DNA from: Emmonsiellopsis sp. PD_33
Lineage: Eukaryota > Ascomycota > Eurotiomycetes > Onygenales > Ajellomycetaceae
Direction: 5' to 3'
NCBI GenBank assembly: GCA_032988165.1
Contig: JANTQF010000027.1
Span: forward strand, 124,001-188,000
Length of the DNA: 64,000 nt
Each line of letters opens with the position of its first letter. Within the stretch, counting starts at the first letter, position 1. This document shows positions 11,781 to 24,789 of the stretch, one piece after another. The position numbers were made by a program, and so were the translations under genes. The notes under the pieces are model-generated. The model was not told the DNA's origin and made no database searches. It saw only the letters and a list, made by a program, of their open reading frames with translations.

Positions 11781-13312
11781 ATGTCTCTGTCCCCCGGCTT
11801 TGTCGACGGTGAAGATTGGCCTAACCCAGAGCTTGTGGCGCCTCGACGACGCTCACACTCTGCCCGGCAACCTCACATTCTGAGCGACTCCAGCAGGCAT
11901 GCCGGGTCCTACTGGCAGAGAGACTCATTTGAGCCCTCTATGCCGTATAGCCCATTGCCATATTCCACTGATATGTACCGTCCGCGGTCTGAATCCCATC
12001 GCTTGCCGCCTCCTATCCACGATGACTCCCAATCCGCCATACCTCGATATTACGACCCCCCGCGGTCTCCGAGGATGGGATCTCCGAGGATAGAACACGA
12101 ACGAAGTCGATCACGAAGCCGACAAAAGCAATCTGTCATTATGCGCGGTGAAGATGATTATTACACGAGAGCTCGAATTTCCGCCCCCGAACTCACCGAT
12201 CGGTCAAGCGCTGGATACGACGACATGATTCAGCCACTACGCCGTCGTGATACTCGTCTAAGAGAGTTAGAGAGAGAGGCACGAGAGAGCGCGAGGAAGG
12301 AGCTTGAAGCGTTGATGAAGAAGGAATCCGAGGCGATGGTGTTATTTGAACAAAAAATGTCTCAACTCCTGAAGGCGAAGAAATCCCAAATGGAAACGCC
12401 TCAGAGCTCCCCCTCCGATGACGTGAAATCTTCAGATGAAAAACCTACTGAATCGTCTACCGACATTGAAAACCTTGAGAACGAAGTAAGCTCGCTCAAG
12501 AGCCAAATGCTACTACTGAAATCAGAACGGGAAATTATGGAGCAGAAGCAGGAGCAAGACGAAAAGAATGATCGTTCTGAGCAAAATGCTAAACTGCTAG
12601 AAATGATGGCTCGTCTGGAGATGGAAGGGCGGGAGAAGCTAGAAAGAGAGATCGCTCTGCGTATTAAAGAGGAGATTCGCCTTCGAGAACATAATAGAGG
12701 GAAGGACGAGGAGGTGAAGAGTTCAGTGTCAAGTTCTCCTTCGGACGGAGCCCACGAGGAGAAAGACAAAGAAGATAAGGTGAGTAAAATGTTCAGTTCG
12801 GCTGGGGTGACTGGATGGGAAAGCGAGTCCGACGGTTATATTGCAATCAAGGCGGTAACTAACCTTTCCCAGCGAGAGAGCGAGGCAGCGGAATTAGACA
12901 AGAAAGCATTTCTGGACGTCGGATACACTGAGGATGACATTCAGCGGATCCTCTCAAGCCGGAAAGCCCCCCCACGAAACACGTCCCGTCGTTCTGATGA
13001 CAACAAGAAAAAATACATGAAAATGAATAGAAAACACCTCCTTCCCCAAACTGTCAAAGCATTTAACTTGCCGTGGGAGTTTGATAAGGTGAGCTACTGC
13101 GATTGATCTATTAAGCTGAAGTACTAATAAATTCAAAGGATGACCCGAATTATATCATTATCAAGTGCTGGATTCCCGTAGAAATCTCTGACCAACTTTT
13201 TGAACACACAAGAAAAATCAAAAAGGGGGAGATCCCGCATGAGCCCTCGAAGGAGACCCTTTATGTGTTGAGGAACAAATCTCCATCCGGGAGGCATATT
13301 TTTGATGGATAA
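11781..13312 (+). CDS. Coiled-coil protein with DUF8035-like C-terminal domain
   Basis: Two exons (11781-13088 and 13139-13312) give 493 residues. The first third is disordered, rich in Ser, Pro, Arg and Tyr, with RSRSRSR-type stretches. Residues about 150-310 are very rich in Glu, Lys, Arg and Leu in heptad-like order, predicting a long coiled coil (ERETRLRELEREA, LLEMMARLEMEGREKLERE). The C-terminus (about 420-493) has a conserved fungal module: KKYMKMNRKHL, then EFDKDDPNYIIIKCWIP, then FEHTRKIKKG. This resembles the DUF8035 family of ascomycete proteins of unknown function; the family name is from memory. The 50-base intron joins the LPWEFDK and DDPNY halves of that module, which supports the splice. 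No enzymatic motifs or membrane segments. Function unknown; a scaffold or regulatory role is possible. Confidence 0.78.
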
Positions 13313-13826
13313 TATTTTTGGGAGAATTGGAGGTTCTTGGACGGTTTTTAAGCAATTTTGATTTATTGTATTTACATGTTCCTTCCGATGCGAGAGATAT
13401 TTTGATGTTCTTCCTGTAGTTACATTTGATCCAATGTTTCTTTTTTGGAACCACTCGAATGACAGAAGGGGGGGGGCGAATTCCGCCAGCCACCGTGAGC
13501 AACTGCTGCTGTGAGATGCATGTCTCCCTGCAGCCAGCACCCACTTTTTCGTCAAATGCGCCCAGTATTACCAACACATGCATTAATGAAGTGGCGCCCA
13601 ATCCCCGTCCAGTGCGAGGGAGGGGTCAAGACTCTGCTGCTCGGTCCAGCTAAACTAGCCCCAGGTTGATCAGACGGCGTCGCGCCAGCCTAATGAACAC
13701 CGCGCCCCCCCCCCTCCACAGCTCCGGTCGACACGGAGAATATATACTACACTTCACCAGCAGTTGCCTCGCCGTTGCAAAACTGGGACCATGTCCAGAA
13801 CCTGGGGGTACGGATAGTGATTCGCC
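13313..13826. other. Intergenic, promoter of the CorA-like gene
   Basis: No gene seen. There is a poly-G run at 13468-13476, a poly-C run near 13706-13716 and a TATATA element at 13741. Confidence 0.5.
13741..13746 (+). promoter_or_regulatory. TATA box-like element
   Basis: TATATA lies 86 bases upstream of the ATG at 13827. It is a plausible core promoter element for the CorA-like gene. Confidence 0.35.
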
Positions 13827-16800
13827 ATGTCGAGGTTGAAGAGTAAAACTCTAGCCCCCAAACCCGAATTTGACGCCGGAGTGGAGGATGGCCCAGAAGT
13901 TGGCGGGGGTTCGGAAAACCTCTTTCGAAGGACAATCTTCCTGAATGCTCCCAACAAGCTGCCAGATGAAGAAAAAGGCGCGATACCTTCGGTTGGCATT
14001 GGCCGTGTCCATACAGGAGTACAACGGAAGCCTAAAACTATAGGCACTACACGGCCATTGAACATCGTCCAAACCCGCACTTATCCACACCCCGACGCCC
14101 AAGCGACAGTCGTCTTGACGCTTCAAAATCCGAACGATTCCGCAAGAAATTCTCCCTCCCCTTCTGAGATCCGTTGGATGTTAGTTCCACCTTTCCTCAG
14201 CTCCGATATGTAAACAAACTTTTCGACTGACTAATGTCACTCGGTGAAGCCACCTACAAGCAAAATCCGATCTAATGTCTTTTGATGAATTTCGGGTATG
14301 TGACTATATCTGGTTCTTAGGTGTATCGCAGTATCAATACTAACAGATCAAAGGAGGCTGTAAGCCGAAGTCCTGGGCTGCAGGAATATGAAACTGCTGT
14401 GGCTCTAAAAATGTTGGTGGCTATTCAGTCTGGTTACTCGAAACCGTTCGCTCCTGGAACCTACGGCAAATATCTCATTCCTAAAGTTGCTCTGTTTGAT
14501 GGACAATACCCAGGTCTCCAAGATGGCGAAACTCCATATGCTATGTTCTGTTCATTCCCATATTTCGATATGCAAGAATTACGAAAACTTGACAATGTCA
14601 ATGGAGCATCACTTTATCCGGCAAAGTCATTGTTACAATCTTCCTCTCGCTTGGTATCCAGCATGGCACGAGATAAGAAACAGGCAGTTCGTCGACTTGC
14701 CAATACGAGGACTCAAAAGGCTATATATTTACCCGAGCTTTGGTGTGTGATCATCAATCGAAGTGGGTTATCTCTCCTCTTCTAGTATTTAAGCTGTTCT
14801 CAGCGGAATGTGGCAGCTAACTCAACGTTTCAAGAGATGGTCATTACATATTCCCAAACTCCTGCTGAAGGCCCAGGCAGCTTATTCGGCAAAACAATAA
14901 GGACTGAAAATGCCCCCAACGGTCCTATCAATGTTCTATATCACCGCCACGATGGAGAGCGAGAGTATTTTCCAATCACTGGGTGTGGGACTTTTGTTGT
15001 ATGTCATCTGCTGTTATATTGCTGAACTTATTGTGCCCATCTTCTATGCTCGCCTGCCGTATCTCGGTTGTTGATCGGGGGAGTCACTTGTGGCCGGGGT
15101 TCCTACCCCCAACAAATACTGCCACCCCTGTGTTGATTTGGCTTCAGGCATCGCTCCTTTATACGTTAAACAGTTCTCGGAAATTACCCCCAGACCTTGC
15201 TATGAACTGGAGATGTTTTGATCCGCTTCCACATTGTTTGGGGATGGGATGATTATTGGGTATGATGCTGACTTGATTACTTCTGTAGGAGCTCTGCGAA
15301 AAAATTAAGGGATTTGATGATACCTTTAATGACGAGGTCGTTACTGGGGGAGATGAGAGGATTGTTGAAGATTCGAAGTGGAAGGAAACTATCGCAGCAG
15401 AAAAATCACTCTATATAGTAATAACTAAACCGCCGCCTTATTCTTCTTCCGACCCTGAGCTCCACAGCGATGATGATCCGGATTCGGATATCGAAATAAT
15501 CGAGAGACGGCCCCGGAGTAGCGGTTCCTCCTCTCCAACTTCCTCAGAACCTCCTGAGATTATCGAGAGGCGGCCAGCTATGTCGTCCGATAGCTCCGAT
15601 GATGATTCTGCCAGTGTTTTGGAGCATAGAAAACCGCGATGGCTAGAATATCCAGACTTTATCACCGCTTATCCCTTTGCCGATATAGATACCAGATATT
15701 TCAACGTACCTAAGCCTTCGGACGATCCCGCATTTAAGTCACCGCGCCGGGCTCAGACTATAGGCCTCAAGCCGTCCGTTATACAGCAGCAAAACTATCC
15801 TCCGGATCCCGCCCTCTATCGAATTACGGCACAGCCAGAAAGAGTCAACACGCCTAGAGGAGGGGCGAATCGAGGAAATATTGGTATTCGCAGAAGTTTC
15901 ACAGAGGTTTCGAGCATGAATGGCGCTGATTTTCGACCCCTTGCTAATGGTCGCCCTTCTTTTCTCCGTGTTAACACCGCTAACCAGGCGACCCCTTTCC
16001 CTCACCGTACCTCCCCCCGTACCTCCCCCGTCAATGGAGCCCACGACCAGGTCACAAGCGAAGATACATTAAATTACCAGGAAAACGTCAGGTTTGACTC
16101 CCATACCAGTCGATCTCCGGAGCGGACAAGTCCCAGTCCTCCATTATCAGCCAGAGTTAGTAGGACGGATTCAAATAATTCTCGTATACTATCTTTACGA
16201 AATCTAGGGCGGAAAAATATCCAACGCTTGTTGCGGGATCCCGGTTCACACCAAACACCTCGCCGTCAGGGACGCCAGGTGGGACACAAGGAGGAGAGTC
16301 ATCCGCCCCTACAACCGGTCTCCCTTCCATTGGCACCTATTTCTGAGTGGCTATCAATGGATCAGTCAACTCATACACCTCCTCCTCCAAGGACAATCCC
16401 ACCCTCGCCTAATAATGTAGCGTCCACAACTGGGGCAAACGCAACCCCGTCTCGGCATCCATCCACTCGCCAGTCACGGACAACAGCGCAACTTATTGGT
16501 GTTCATAGCGGGCCCCAAGACCATGGACGAAGCGCTACAGCCACAGAGAATTTCCTTGATGATGCCCATAAACGGTTGATAGACCAGTATTTCGCCTTCT
16601 ACTCTCAGATCAAACCAAGTACCTTAGAAGCCGTGGAAAGTCAAGTGGAAGGTCTAATGCAGGGATGGCACTCCGCGTTTAGAGAGCCCTTGGAACACAT
16701 GGCGGAGATTGTTCGAGTGGCCAAGAAACTGCTCCGTATTTTTACTACACCGCAACATCCGTCCCCTGTCATTGGAAAGTACTGGGGGGCGTTGAAGCTA

Positions 16801-18170
16801 CTTCTCCGTGACTCGGTAAGGTCTTAGGCCTCATGCATCAGGCAATATCAGCTGACAGTTGTGTCTAGCCGCGTGAGTGGCAACTGAAATACCACATGGT
16901 TTGTTTCTACAGACTGGGAATTCCTTGAAACTTTCAACTAATAATATGTAGTTCGACGAACAAGCCGCCATTGATCAGGATCTCTTCATTCTGGAGCAAA
17001 CGTCCGCTTTTCTAAACAAGCTCGAAAGAATAGTTCAGGGAGCCGCCAGCGGCAATCAGAATGGTGTCAGCTATGGCATAACCCCCGCTCTATTCCAAGC
17101 CTTTACTCATCTTGTCATGTTTTACGTCTACCAGGGCCTAACGCGAGTGACGAGAAAGGGTGACCACGCCAGAGATATAAGGGTTGCTGGAAACAAATGT
17201 ACCGATACGTTACAGGATTTGCTGGCAGACGCCCACCAGCAGATTCTAATCCAACGGAACCTCGTGTCTAACGAAGACAATGTTAGCACTGCCGCCCTCG
17301 AGCCTGAAACTCTACTTTCTCTTGTCATTGAGAATATGATGGAGAGACCATTGCAGATTGATGAACGCGAGACAGACATCACCAGCATTTACAATGAATA
17401 TATGTCTCAATTGGTAACTTCTACGCGTTCCCGCCTATATTCAACCCACTAACCCAACCCGAAGGACGTTCGACTTCGATACCCTGGAGTCAAAGTATTC
17501 GGGAAATTACGACTCCTCGTCGAAGAACTCGATCTGATTACACGGGCCTTGGGAAGGCAGTACAAGCTCGTCCTTGCCTACTCTCAGCTGCCCAATGGAA
17601 CCACCGACGAGCCAGACGATGGCCGAACCGATCGTCCCTCTTACTCTACTAGCCTACGCAGAGATACAGTACGACGGACATTGAACTCTCTAGAGCAGAA
17701 ACTGAACGACGTTCGGGAGCTGAATAATCGCGCAAAATACATGCAATTTTTGGTAATGAAATCCCTCAGCTGCCCAGATTTAACAACTATGCTAACACAT
17801 GTTTCGATTGACGTAGGCCCAACAATCAATCTCTATCAGCAACGAATCCCAGGACAAAGCGATCCTCCTCTTTACCATTGTCACCGTCATCTTCCTCCCC
17901 CTTTCGTTCGTGACATCGTACCTAGGCATGAACGTCTCGGATATACGGGATGTTGACTGGTCGCAAAAGTTATTCTGGATTATTGCGATACCCCTTACGA
18001 CGATTATTATGCTAGTCGTGCTTTGGGTTAGCTTGGGACCGCGGACTGTAAGGCTAAAGCAGGTTGGATGGAGGATTTTGGGTAGGAAGCGATGGGGGGA
18101 TGGGAAGGAGGACGATTATGATGACGATGATTATGGTGAAGATGACGACGACGACAACGGGAAACGATAG
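13827..18170 (+). CDS. CorA-like Mg2+ transporter-domain membrane protein
   Basis: Proposed exons: 13827-14179, 14250-14295, 14321-14746, 14786-14998, 15289-16815, 16869-16898, 16952-17413, 17465-17752 and 17817-18170, about 1232 residues. The C-terminus decides the family: two hydrophobic segments with TSYLGMN ending the first, the GMN selectivity motif of the CorA superfamily. An acidic Asp/Glu tail (DDDYGEDDDDD) follows. The N-terminal half is the large cytosolic part usual in fungal CorA-like proteins, with a Ser/Pro-rich region around 15440-16550. Most junctions keep phase. The third and fourth boundaries are uncertain: the intron 14296-14320 would be only 25 bases, and that at 14747-14785 only 39 bases, both below the usual minimum, so another arrangement or a small lesion is possible. 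The 290-base intron at 14999 is unusually long for this genome. Role: probably divalent-cation transport or a repurposed sensor. Confidence 0.78.
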
Positions 18171-19269
18171 GTTGGGGGCTGGGAGCTGTGGATATAGGGG
18201 TAGAGGCATCTGGGTATAATTCAGCAATGTCTTTTGAGGAATTAATCAGATAGATGCTTGTTTATACATAACTAGCACAAAAGAGCCCTGTGTTTTAGAA
18301 CGCCTCTCGGAAGAGACCTAACCTAATGTATTTACCCACCCGCATCTATCAATTTAATTACTATTATATTTTTAAATATCCGAGTATAGCCAAGAAATCC
18401 AAAAGTTGTCGCTGAATGGAATACTCCATATATATATATGCGTGTGTGTATGACGATAGGCAGGTTACCCCCTAGTTGAGGCCCACCATCCATATCTACA
18501 TATATCACGGAATCTTACCTCCACTTCATCCGGAAGCCAGCTAGCTAGCCGCCATGAATCCGTATTCTATTAAAGCATAGTTACTGTTTATTTTTTATAT
18601 ACTATACTGAAATTGGTTATACATTTGTTTCCTATGCCCTAGCTATATTGCTCAACCCCCTGACAACTAAATAGCTACAGTTTCAACTACTAGAACGTAA
18701 TTGGTACTAATATACACGGAGTGGGAGAATTCTCACAGTATGCACAAAACTATCATATGCAAGGAAGATATTCTCTTCACATTTTTTTTTTCTATCAGAA
18801 GGGATTGGTCTTTTTGAAACCCCCGGGCCCTGTGAACATAATGCCTACAAACGATCCCCTCAGCCTCTAATTAACTAACTAATAGAATTGATCCTTTCTG
18901 CTTCATCCACATACAAAAAGCCATCATCAGTCACCATGATAAAAAAGAGAATGAAAATAAAACCCAATGTAAACAAGTAAGTGGTGATATCAACAATGAA
19001 CTATTAAGCTATATATGTACTGTACGTATATACACTCGTCAGAGATCCAATCATATCATATCATATCATCACATCATCATCTCAAGATCGCTCCGCTCTT
19101 CAAACATTAAACCAGCCGTCAATTAAAACGAGTGGCGAGTAAATATAGCCCTTATTATCCGATGCATAGAAATAAATAAAAATCTATCTATCCTCCCCCC
19201 TCCCCCCTCCCCCCACAGCAATGTAAGCAAATGGAAAAGGGACAAAAAACTCCAGTTAGCGAATAAAGG
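18171..19269. other. AT-rich convergent intergenic region
   Basis: No gene seen between these two converging genes. It contains a short TA repeat at about 18428-18440, a poly-T run near 18781, an ATCAT repeat at 19050-19080 and a poly-C/T stretch at 19191-19215. It probably holds only 3' UTRs. Confidence 0.55.
19050..19080. repeat. ATCAT-type microsatellite
   Basis: About six imperfect copies of a five-base unit (TCATA/TCATC) lie in the intergenic region downstream of the CorA-like gene. Confidence 0.7.
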
Positions 19270-21732
19270 TCACTTATGATACGGCTCATTATTTCGAATA
19301 ATATAGATCTCCCCAACCAACACGGTCAACCCGACCGCCATGGAGACGGCGATAATGGGCAGATTGACGCGGGCGAAATCGAGTCTGCGGACGCGGATGT
19401 GTTTTCGCTCCAGGATGTCGCGCCATAGGAGGCCGGCGAGGGAGGCGCTGAAGGCGGTGCTGAAGGCGCCGTAGTTTACGCCCACGGCCATGCTGTAGAC
19501 GGTCGCCCAGAAGGTGCGGTCGCTGATGGGGACTCCGCTGACTTGGTGGATTTGTTCCCAGGCTTGGATTACACGGGAGAGGAGGATGGTGGTGCCGATG
19601 TTTGTGCCGGCGAACTGGGTGGTGGGAGTTAGTGAGTTTGGCGACTCATGTGTGATGGGTTGGCTAGGGAGTAACGTACGTTGCTTAAAATTACAGAGAG
19701 AAAGCCCATGCCACCAATGCTACCGACGGTGCCGGTTTTGTTTACCCAGTGATCCCATCCATGGGCAAACACGGGCACCCAGCCTTTGGTGACCAGTGCT
19801 TGAACGAGGATGAACATAGTGAAAGCAAAGGGTACCAGCGCGAATGGTAGATGGGCTACGACCGCCGTAACGGTAGGGAAGGTATCTTGCGACCACCTAT
19901 ATGCATCCGTAACAAGCGATACAACGGTTGTCGGTCCACGCTCATTTTCACGTGCTGATTCCTGCGAGGCCCTTTCTGAGATTGGCTCCTCTTTATAGGA
20001 TGCAGGGTTGGATGGGGCGTCTTTTGTCCCCTGGCTCGGGTGGACATGAGCGATTTCTGTCTTCTCGTCCGTTGTGCTGACCACACCTGTGGTTGACGCT
20101 TCTCCATTTTGTAGTCGGTTGTCCGTTGGTAGCATGGAGGGTGACGACGGAAACGGGGTGGTCGATGTGAGAGTTGGGCCCTCACTGTTCTCCGTTGCAA
20201 CACGTGGAGGACCAGATGGGATTCTTGTAGAATCGGCAGCAAGTGTGGTTTCGTCGTCTGTGTTCGAATTGCTGTTCCGGCCTGCGATGCTGCCCTCTTT
20301 CTCTCCCTCAGGCTCAGGGGACTGCGAGATAGGGAGTCCATACATTTCTGCCTCCTCTTGCTCTCTCTGCTGCATAGCCATAGTTCTCAATTCCTCCTCC
20401 ACTCTTCTCATCTGCTCCCTTCGCGCTTCGGCCACCTCCCTTCGTCCCTTTGCGGCAATCTTGCGAGTCTCCTCTCTATTGAACCACCCAAACGCGACAT
20501 CCCAACAGAACATTACGGTCGCGGCTGGCAAGGTAACCCAAAATACGGGGTATTCGCGATCGTCCTGTTTGGTTGCGTTGAGCGCTAGGAGGGTAACCAA
20601 TGTTGCAGTCATGATGACGGCTCCGAAAGCTGCGCCGCGCTTGTCTAGGAAGGGGTTCATGATCTCTTCGAGGGAGAGAAGTTTGCCCTCCTCGTTATTT
20701 GCAGCCATGGATTCTTCCTCCTCGGCCATTCCTCGTGCATGAGGGATGTTCGGATTCACGGGCTTCCTACTCCTAGCTTCTTCGGAAAGCTCGTGCATCT
20801 TGATCGAGATCGGGATTAAAGCTTCATCAGCAAAGATGATGTATAACAGAAACGGGAAGAGGACAATAGCAGTCGCAACAACTGGAACGATCATATTCGC
20901 GGTGTAGACGATGAATTTAATATTGAACGCCCCCGCGAGCACGAGGTTGGTCGGGTTGGAGGAAACGAGGATGGCAGAGGAAATATTCGCCACCGCGAAC
21001 TGCGTATGGATCCACGCGCGCGGGTGAATGATATTGCTCGACACCCGGGTCATGTAAGCAAGAAAAGCGGTGCCGGAGAGAATAATAGGGTCATTCCCAA
21101 TGAAGCTGCCCAGGCCGAAGAAGAAGGCATATAGGTAGAAGAACAGTCGATGTCCAACTTTGCCACCCTTCTGCAGCACTTTGAAGGCCAGATATCTGAT
21201 CAGGCCGGATGCATCGATAGAGATAGCAATGTATGCCAGCGTAATGAAGAAAACCATGATGTCGAGGGGGTTGATGCTGTTTGTCCCGACAATGCCATCG
21301 TGGACTTCTTTCCGGCCAATAGCCAGGATGGCGAGTAGGAACAAGTCTGCAATGAGCGGAGCAGTTACAAAGTTCATAGGGAAATTCATCCGTATAAACC
21401 GCTTGGCCTTGCCGTTCCGGTCGTCATCTTCGCGGAAATCCTGCTGCGAGCGGCGTTGTCTGGGAGCTATTATGCGCAGGCCGCTCAGGGCATCTTGGAT
21501 GGCGTGCACAAATGCTCGGGGGATATAGAACGGGATATGGAAGGGAAACAGCACAATGACATCTGTGCAATTAAAGAGTTAACGGATCGCACGGGGGGTA
21601 AGCCATCTGCAATTCTGGTGCATATATACATCACCACTTACTGGTAATTATGAAGACAAGCAGCGTAACAATCGACCTCCAGCTCCTGATCTGCCCAGTG
21701 TTCAGATCCTGTTCGAAGTCTTCCTCTGCCAT
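19270..21732 (-). CDS. ArsB/NhaD-superfamily anion permease (citrate/arsenite transporter-like)
   Basis: Three exons: 21732-21642, 21562-19680 and 19614-19270, giving 772 residues. The first exon supplies a short N-terminus (MAEEDFEQDL) and the start of a membrane segment that runs on through VIVLFPFHIPFYIPRAF. Many hydrophobic segments follow. Conserved ion-transporter superfamily patterns are GSFIGNDPIILSGTAFLAYM and ISSAILVSSNPTNLVLAGAF in the first half and FAGTNIGTTILL plus AVGVNYGAF in the last exon, the paired half-helix motifs of the ArsB/NhaD/CitMHS group. A long disordered cytosolic loop (about residues 365-550, rich in Ser, Glu and Thr) separates the two halves. All phases are consistent. 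Substrate not determinable; related fungal proteins are annotated as citrate, arsenite or anion transporters. It shares a promoter region with the divergent membrane-protein gene at 22590. Confidence 0.85.
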
Positions 21733-22589
21733 TTTGACAGCACTCTCTCAGCACACTCTCAGCGAAGAGGTCTCGAGAAGCTGAAGAAGATAGGTTGAAG
21801 TTGACGGGGGCGGGCAGGGTCGAGCTGATATCAACTTCAATCTGCGGCTCACCCCGTCAGCCAGGGACTCGCCACCAGATAAAGAACCTCACCTCGTCTT
21901 GGTCGCTTCAGCCCCAGTCCGCGCGCAACCGTCCGCAGTAACTAACTATTCCTTTGTCTCTGTTTGTTTGAGCTTTCTTCCCCGCTGATGCCCCGCAGGT
22001 CAATGGCCGGCCGCCCTGGAGGCTATGGCAGCGATAGTCGGAGCGCGTCGCTCGGGATCGTGTCGTATCGCAGACGCCCAGCGCGGGGAAACACTCGCAG
22101 TCGTTTGGCGGAATGCAGAGTCTGAAATCATAAAATTCATAAATGCCGCGACCAGGCGTCTTTTTGTGAGATAGCCGCAGCCAGTGACACGCCGCCGGGC
22201 TCGGCAGTGGGCTGAGCCTCATCCTCGTATTCAAACAGGGCGCCCCTCAGCTGCCAAAACGCCCGCGCTGATTCGGCCATGGCGGTGATGGCACAGAATA
22301 GCACGGAATAGCGCCGGCAAGCCTGCTTCACTCTTTGGTCTGCAGCGATTCCCGCCGATCGACAACTTACAAGGCTGGCAGATAGCTTGCTCTGGTTTCG
22401 AGTCCTGCGCGTCTCTTAAGCCCGCTCGCTCGCTGCAAATAAACTGCTTTAAATCCGTCCAAGACCTTTAAATTATAATATAATGGTTCTGCATCATTTG
22501 CTATTCCCTCTACAAGCTAGACTACGGGTCTCGACATATGAAGCGGGCTGTCTGCCCGAAAACCGCCTTCGCTGAATCCCAAATGCAGT
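21733..22589. promoter_or_regulatory. Divergent promoter region between two membrane-protein genes
   Basis: This 857-base region separates the permease gene (minus) from the multi-pass protein gene (plus). No convincing gene lies inside; the frames on either strand are short and featureless. It should contain both promoters and 5' UTRs. Confidence 0.5.
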
Positions 22590-24789
22590 ATGCCGCCGCT
22601 CTCCTCAGCCTCGCTGTCGAACATCCTCGTTGACCGCAACTCTGTCCCCGCAACGGCTTCAGATCCTGCCTTGCTGGTTATATGCGCCTGGCCGGTGTCA
22701 GGGCAGTACGGCCCGGGAACAAGAGTGCTGTAAGTGCTCCGCAGAGACCCCAAAGTTCGTGTGCAAATGCCGTCAAGAAACACCCATAATTGACACATCC
22801 CAGATACTATGCCCTCATCGCAGCTTGCATCTTTGCTCGAAAGGCAGAATGGCTCAGAAACGCTTGTCTAGCCGCAGTGCTGCTTTTCCCCGCCGTTGCT
22901 GCCCTCCATGGCATTGTTCTGGCGGTCCTGAATCTCCGTGGTCTGTCTCCACTTCTGCCAAAGTAGTATTTATACCTCTTCCAAACTGACTTTCAGATCC
23001 AGGTGGTGTTGATCTGGATATCTATGGAGCTTTCCAGTTATGCTCAATAGGTATTCTGACCGCTCCCGTAACTGTACGTGTGTCGCGGACATACTTCTAC
23101 GATCCCGGTCGCAATATTATATTTTTGTGGACGGGCCTTATTCTCGCTGGTAAGTGGCCCGCATTGCTCGACTTCTGAGGAGCCCTGCTTACCATCAACC
23201 CCTTCGCTTCAGGATTGTTGAGTTTAACGGTTGAGTTTTTCCGGATCCAACCGTCCGAATGCACGCAAGATGATGCCGGTAATCCGCTCCCTAAAGGCGC
23301 CAGAAACTTTCCTTACGGCAATGCGACATGCAACCTCGTTTGTCAAGACAATAACCCCAAATCCCCCATGCGTGGCGGCTCTGCCAGCAATATCTACGTG
23401 ATCCCCGCCCCAGACCGGCTGACCTTTGGTACCGCCACCCTCCTTGCCGCTGCTTGTTGCATCCCCGCCATCCTTTCCCTCATATCCATGTGGAACAAGA
23501 TCTTGGAAATTAACTGGAAGAATCGCTTTGGGGACGGAAGTGACGATGGCGATGTTGCGCGGGAGGATGAGCCGATTGAAGGAACAAACGGTGCCACTAT
23601 TGGCAAAATGAACGGGGTGAACGCCTTGGTCAGGCTGCTCCTAAGTGCTGTAGAGATACCTATATTGGGCGCTGCTGTGATCGCGATCCTCATCATTGGA
23701 GAGCTGAACTTCTGGAGTTCCCAAGTTCTGTACGAGACTGAGCCAGTAGCAAGCATTGGTAGGTCGTCCCCAACCCTAGTGGTTCCACATTCATATCTGA
23801 CATGTTTTATCCTCTCTGTAGGTCAATGGGCCCCTATTGTTGGTGCCGGGCTCGCTATTTTGGGTTCACTGTACCTTGTTCTGGCAGCTGATATGGACGC
23901 TGTTGAGAAGTCGGAAAGGTCAAATAACTCCGTGAATCACGATGATTCGTCGATGCATGAAATTCACGAACGGAGATCCATGACATCAATCCACTCGTTT
24001 GCATCAGGTGCTGCCGAAGGTCCACCCAGTCGTGGAGCAACTTCGTGTGAACTAGTACCTACCACCACCCGATCCACCGCCGGATTTACCGATACCGGTG
24101 GCAGACGCAAAATTGCAAAGGCATTAACTACAATCGGGAATTATCTTAGCAATGCTGCCCACGATCGGGTCGATGACTCGGAATTTAAGACGGGGCCAGC
24201 CCTTGACTTTCCTGAAATTCCGGGAGAGATACGTCGAAATCCCGAGTTAACTAGAATCAGAGGCCAATATAACCAGGATCGCGGCGACGCCACTCCTACT
24301 CCTACGCTCCGAGGGCGCTCGGGTAGCTTCAGGAGCGTTGCCTCATCGATTGATCTAGAAGGTCTCTCGAGAGTGCCATCCCGTGGCTCATCGCGATCCC
24401 CCTCGCCTATTCCTCGTTCAAGACCGCACGCTCTCACGTTGCAAAGTGGACGCACTTCGTCAGACTCACATCCACATCCACCTTCATCTCCCTTGACCAG
24501 CACCCCCAATGCTCGTCCAAAACGGCGGGATACATTGGAGGTACCAACTGCCGCCCATCATTCACGAAACCACTCATCAAGTTCTAGTATTCCCTCCATT
24601 CATTCTATCCCAAATAGCCCAGGCGCACCTACCATTATAGTTTCATCCGATCAAGAGACGTCGTCTCCTGTACGTCGGACAGTGACCAACCCACCTTCGC
24701 CAATTTCACACTCTGAGTCCATACGAACTCCTCCAGCAGCAGCCTCGCCCACCTCGCCACAGCGCTCACGCCAGTTCACACTGCCATAA
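22590..24789 (+). CDS. Uncharacterised fungal multi-pass membrane protein
   Basis: Five exons: 22590-22729, 22804-22940, 22997-23149, 23213-23758 and 23822-24789, giving about 647 residues. Seven or so hydrophobic segments: YYALIAACIFA, AAVLLFPAVAALHGIVLAVL, FQLCSIGILTAPVTV, IIFLWTGLILAGLLSLTVEF, FGTATLLAAACCIPAILSLI, LLSAVEIPILGAAVIAILII and IVGAGLAILGSLYLVLA. A Cys-containing loop between segments (CTQ..CNLVC) suggests a disulfide-bonded extracellular loop. The last 250 residues are disordered, rich in Ser, Pro, Thr and Arg with many SP dipeptides. The 63-base intron at 23759-23821 has no stop and keeps frame, so a retained-intron form would still be coding (21 extra residues). The third exon could also begin at 23003. 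I do not recognise a named family; the shape recalls fungal sensor or transporter-like proteins of unknown role. Confidence 0.75.

Noticed and set aside
20074..20742. 222-codon plus-strand open frame
   Set aside because: Lies exactly opposite the long loop of the permease gene; Ser/Leu-rich shadow of its coding sequence.
22381..22430. tRNA-like T-arm sequence (GGTTTCGAGTCC)
   Set aside because: No acceptor stem or anticodon arm fits around it.
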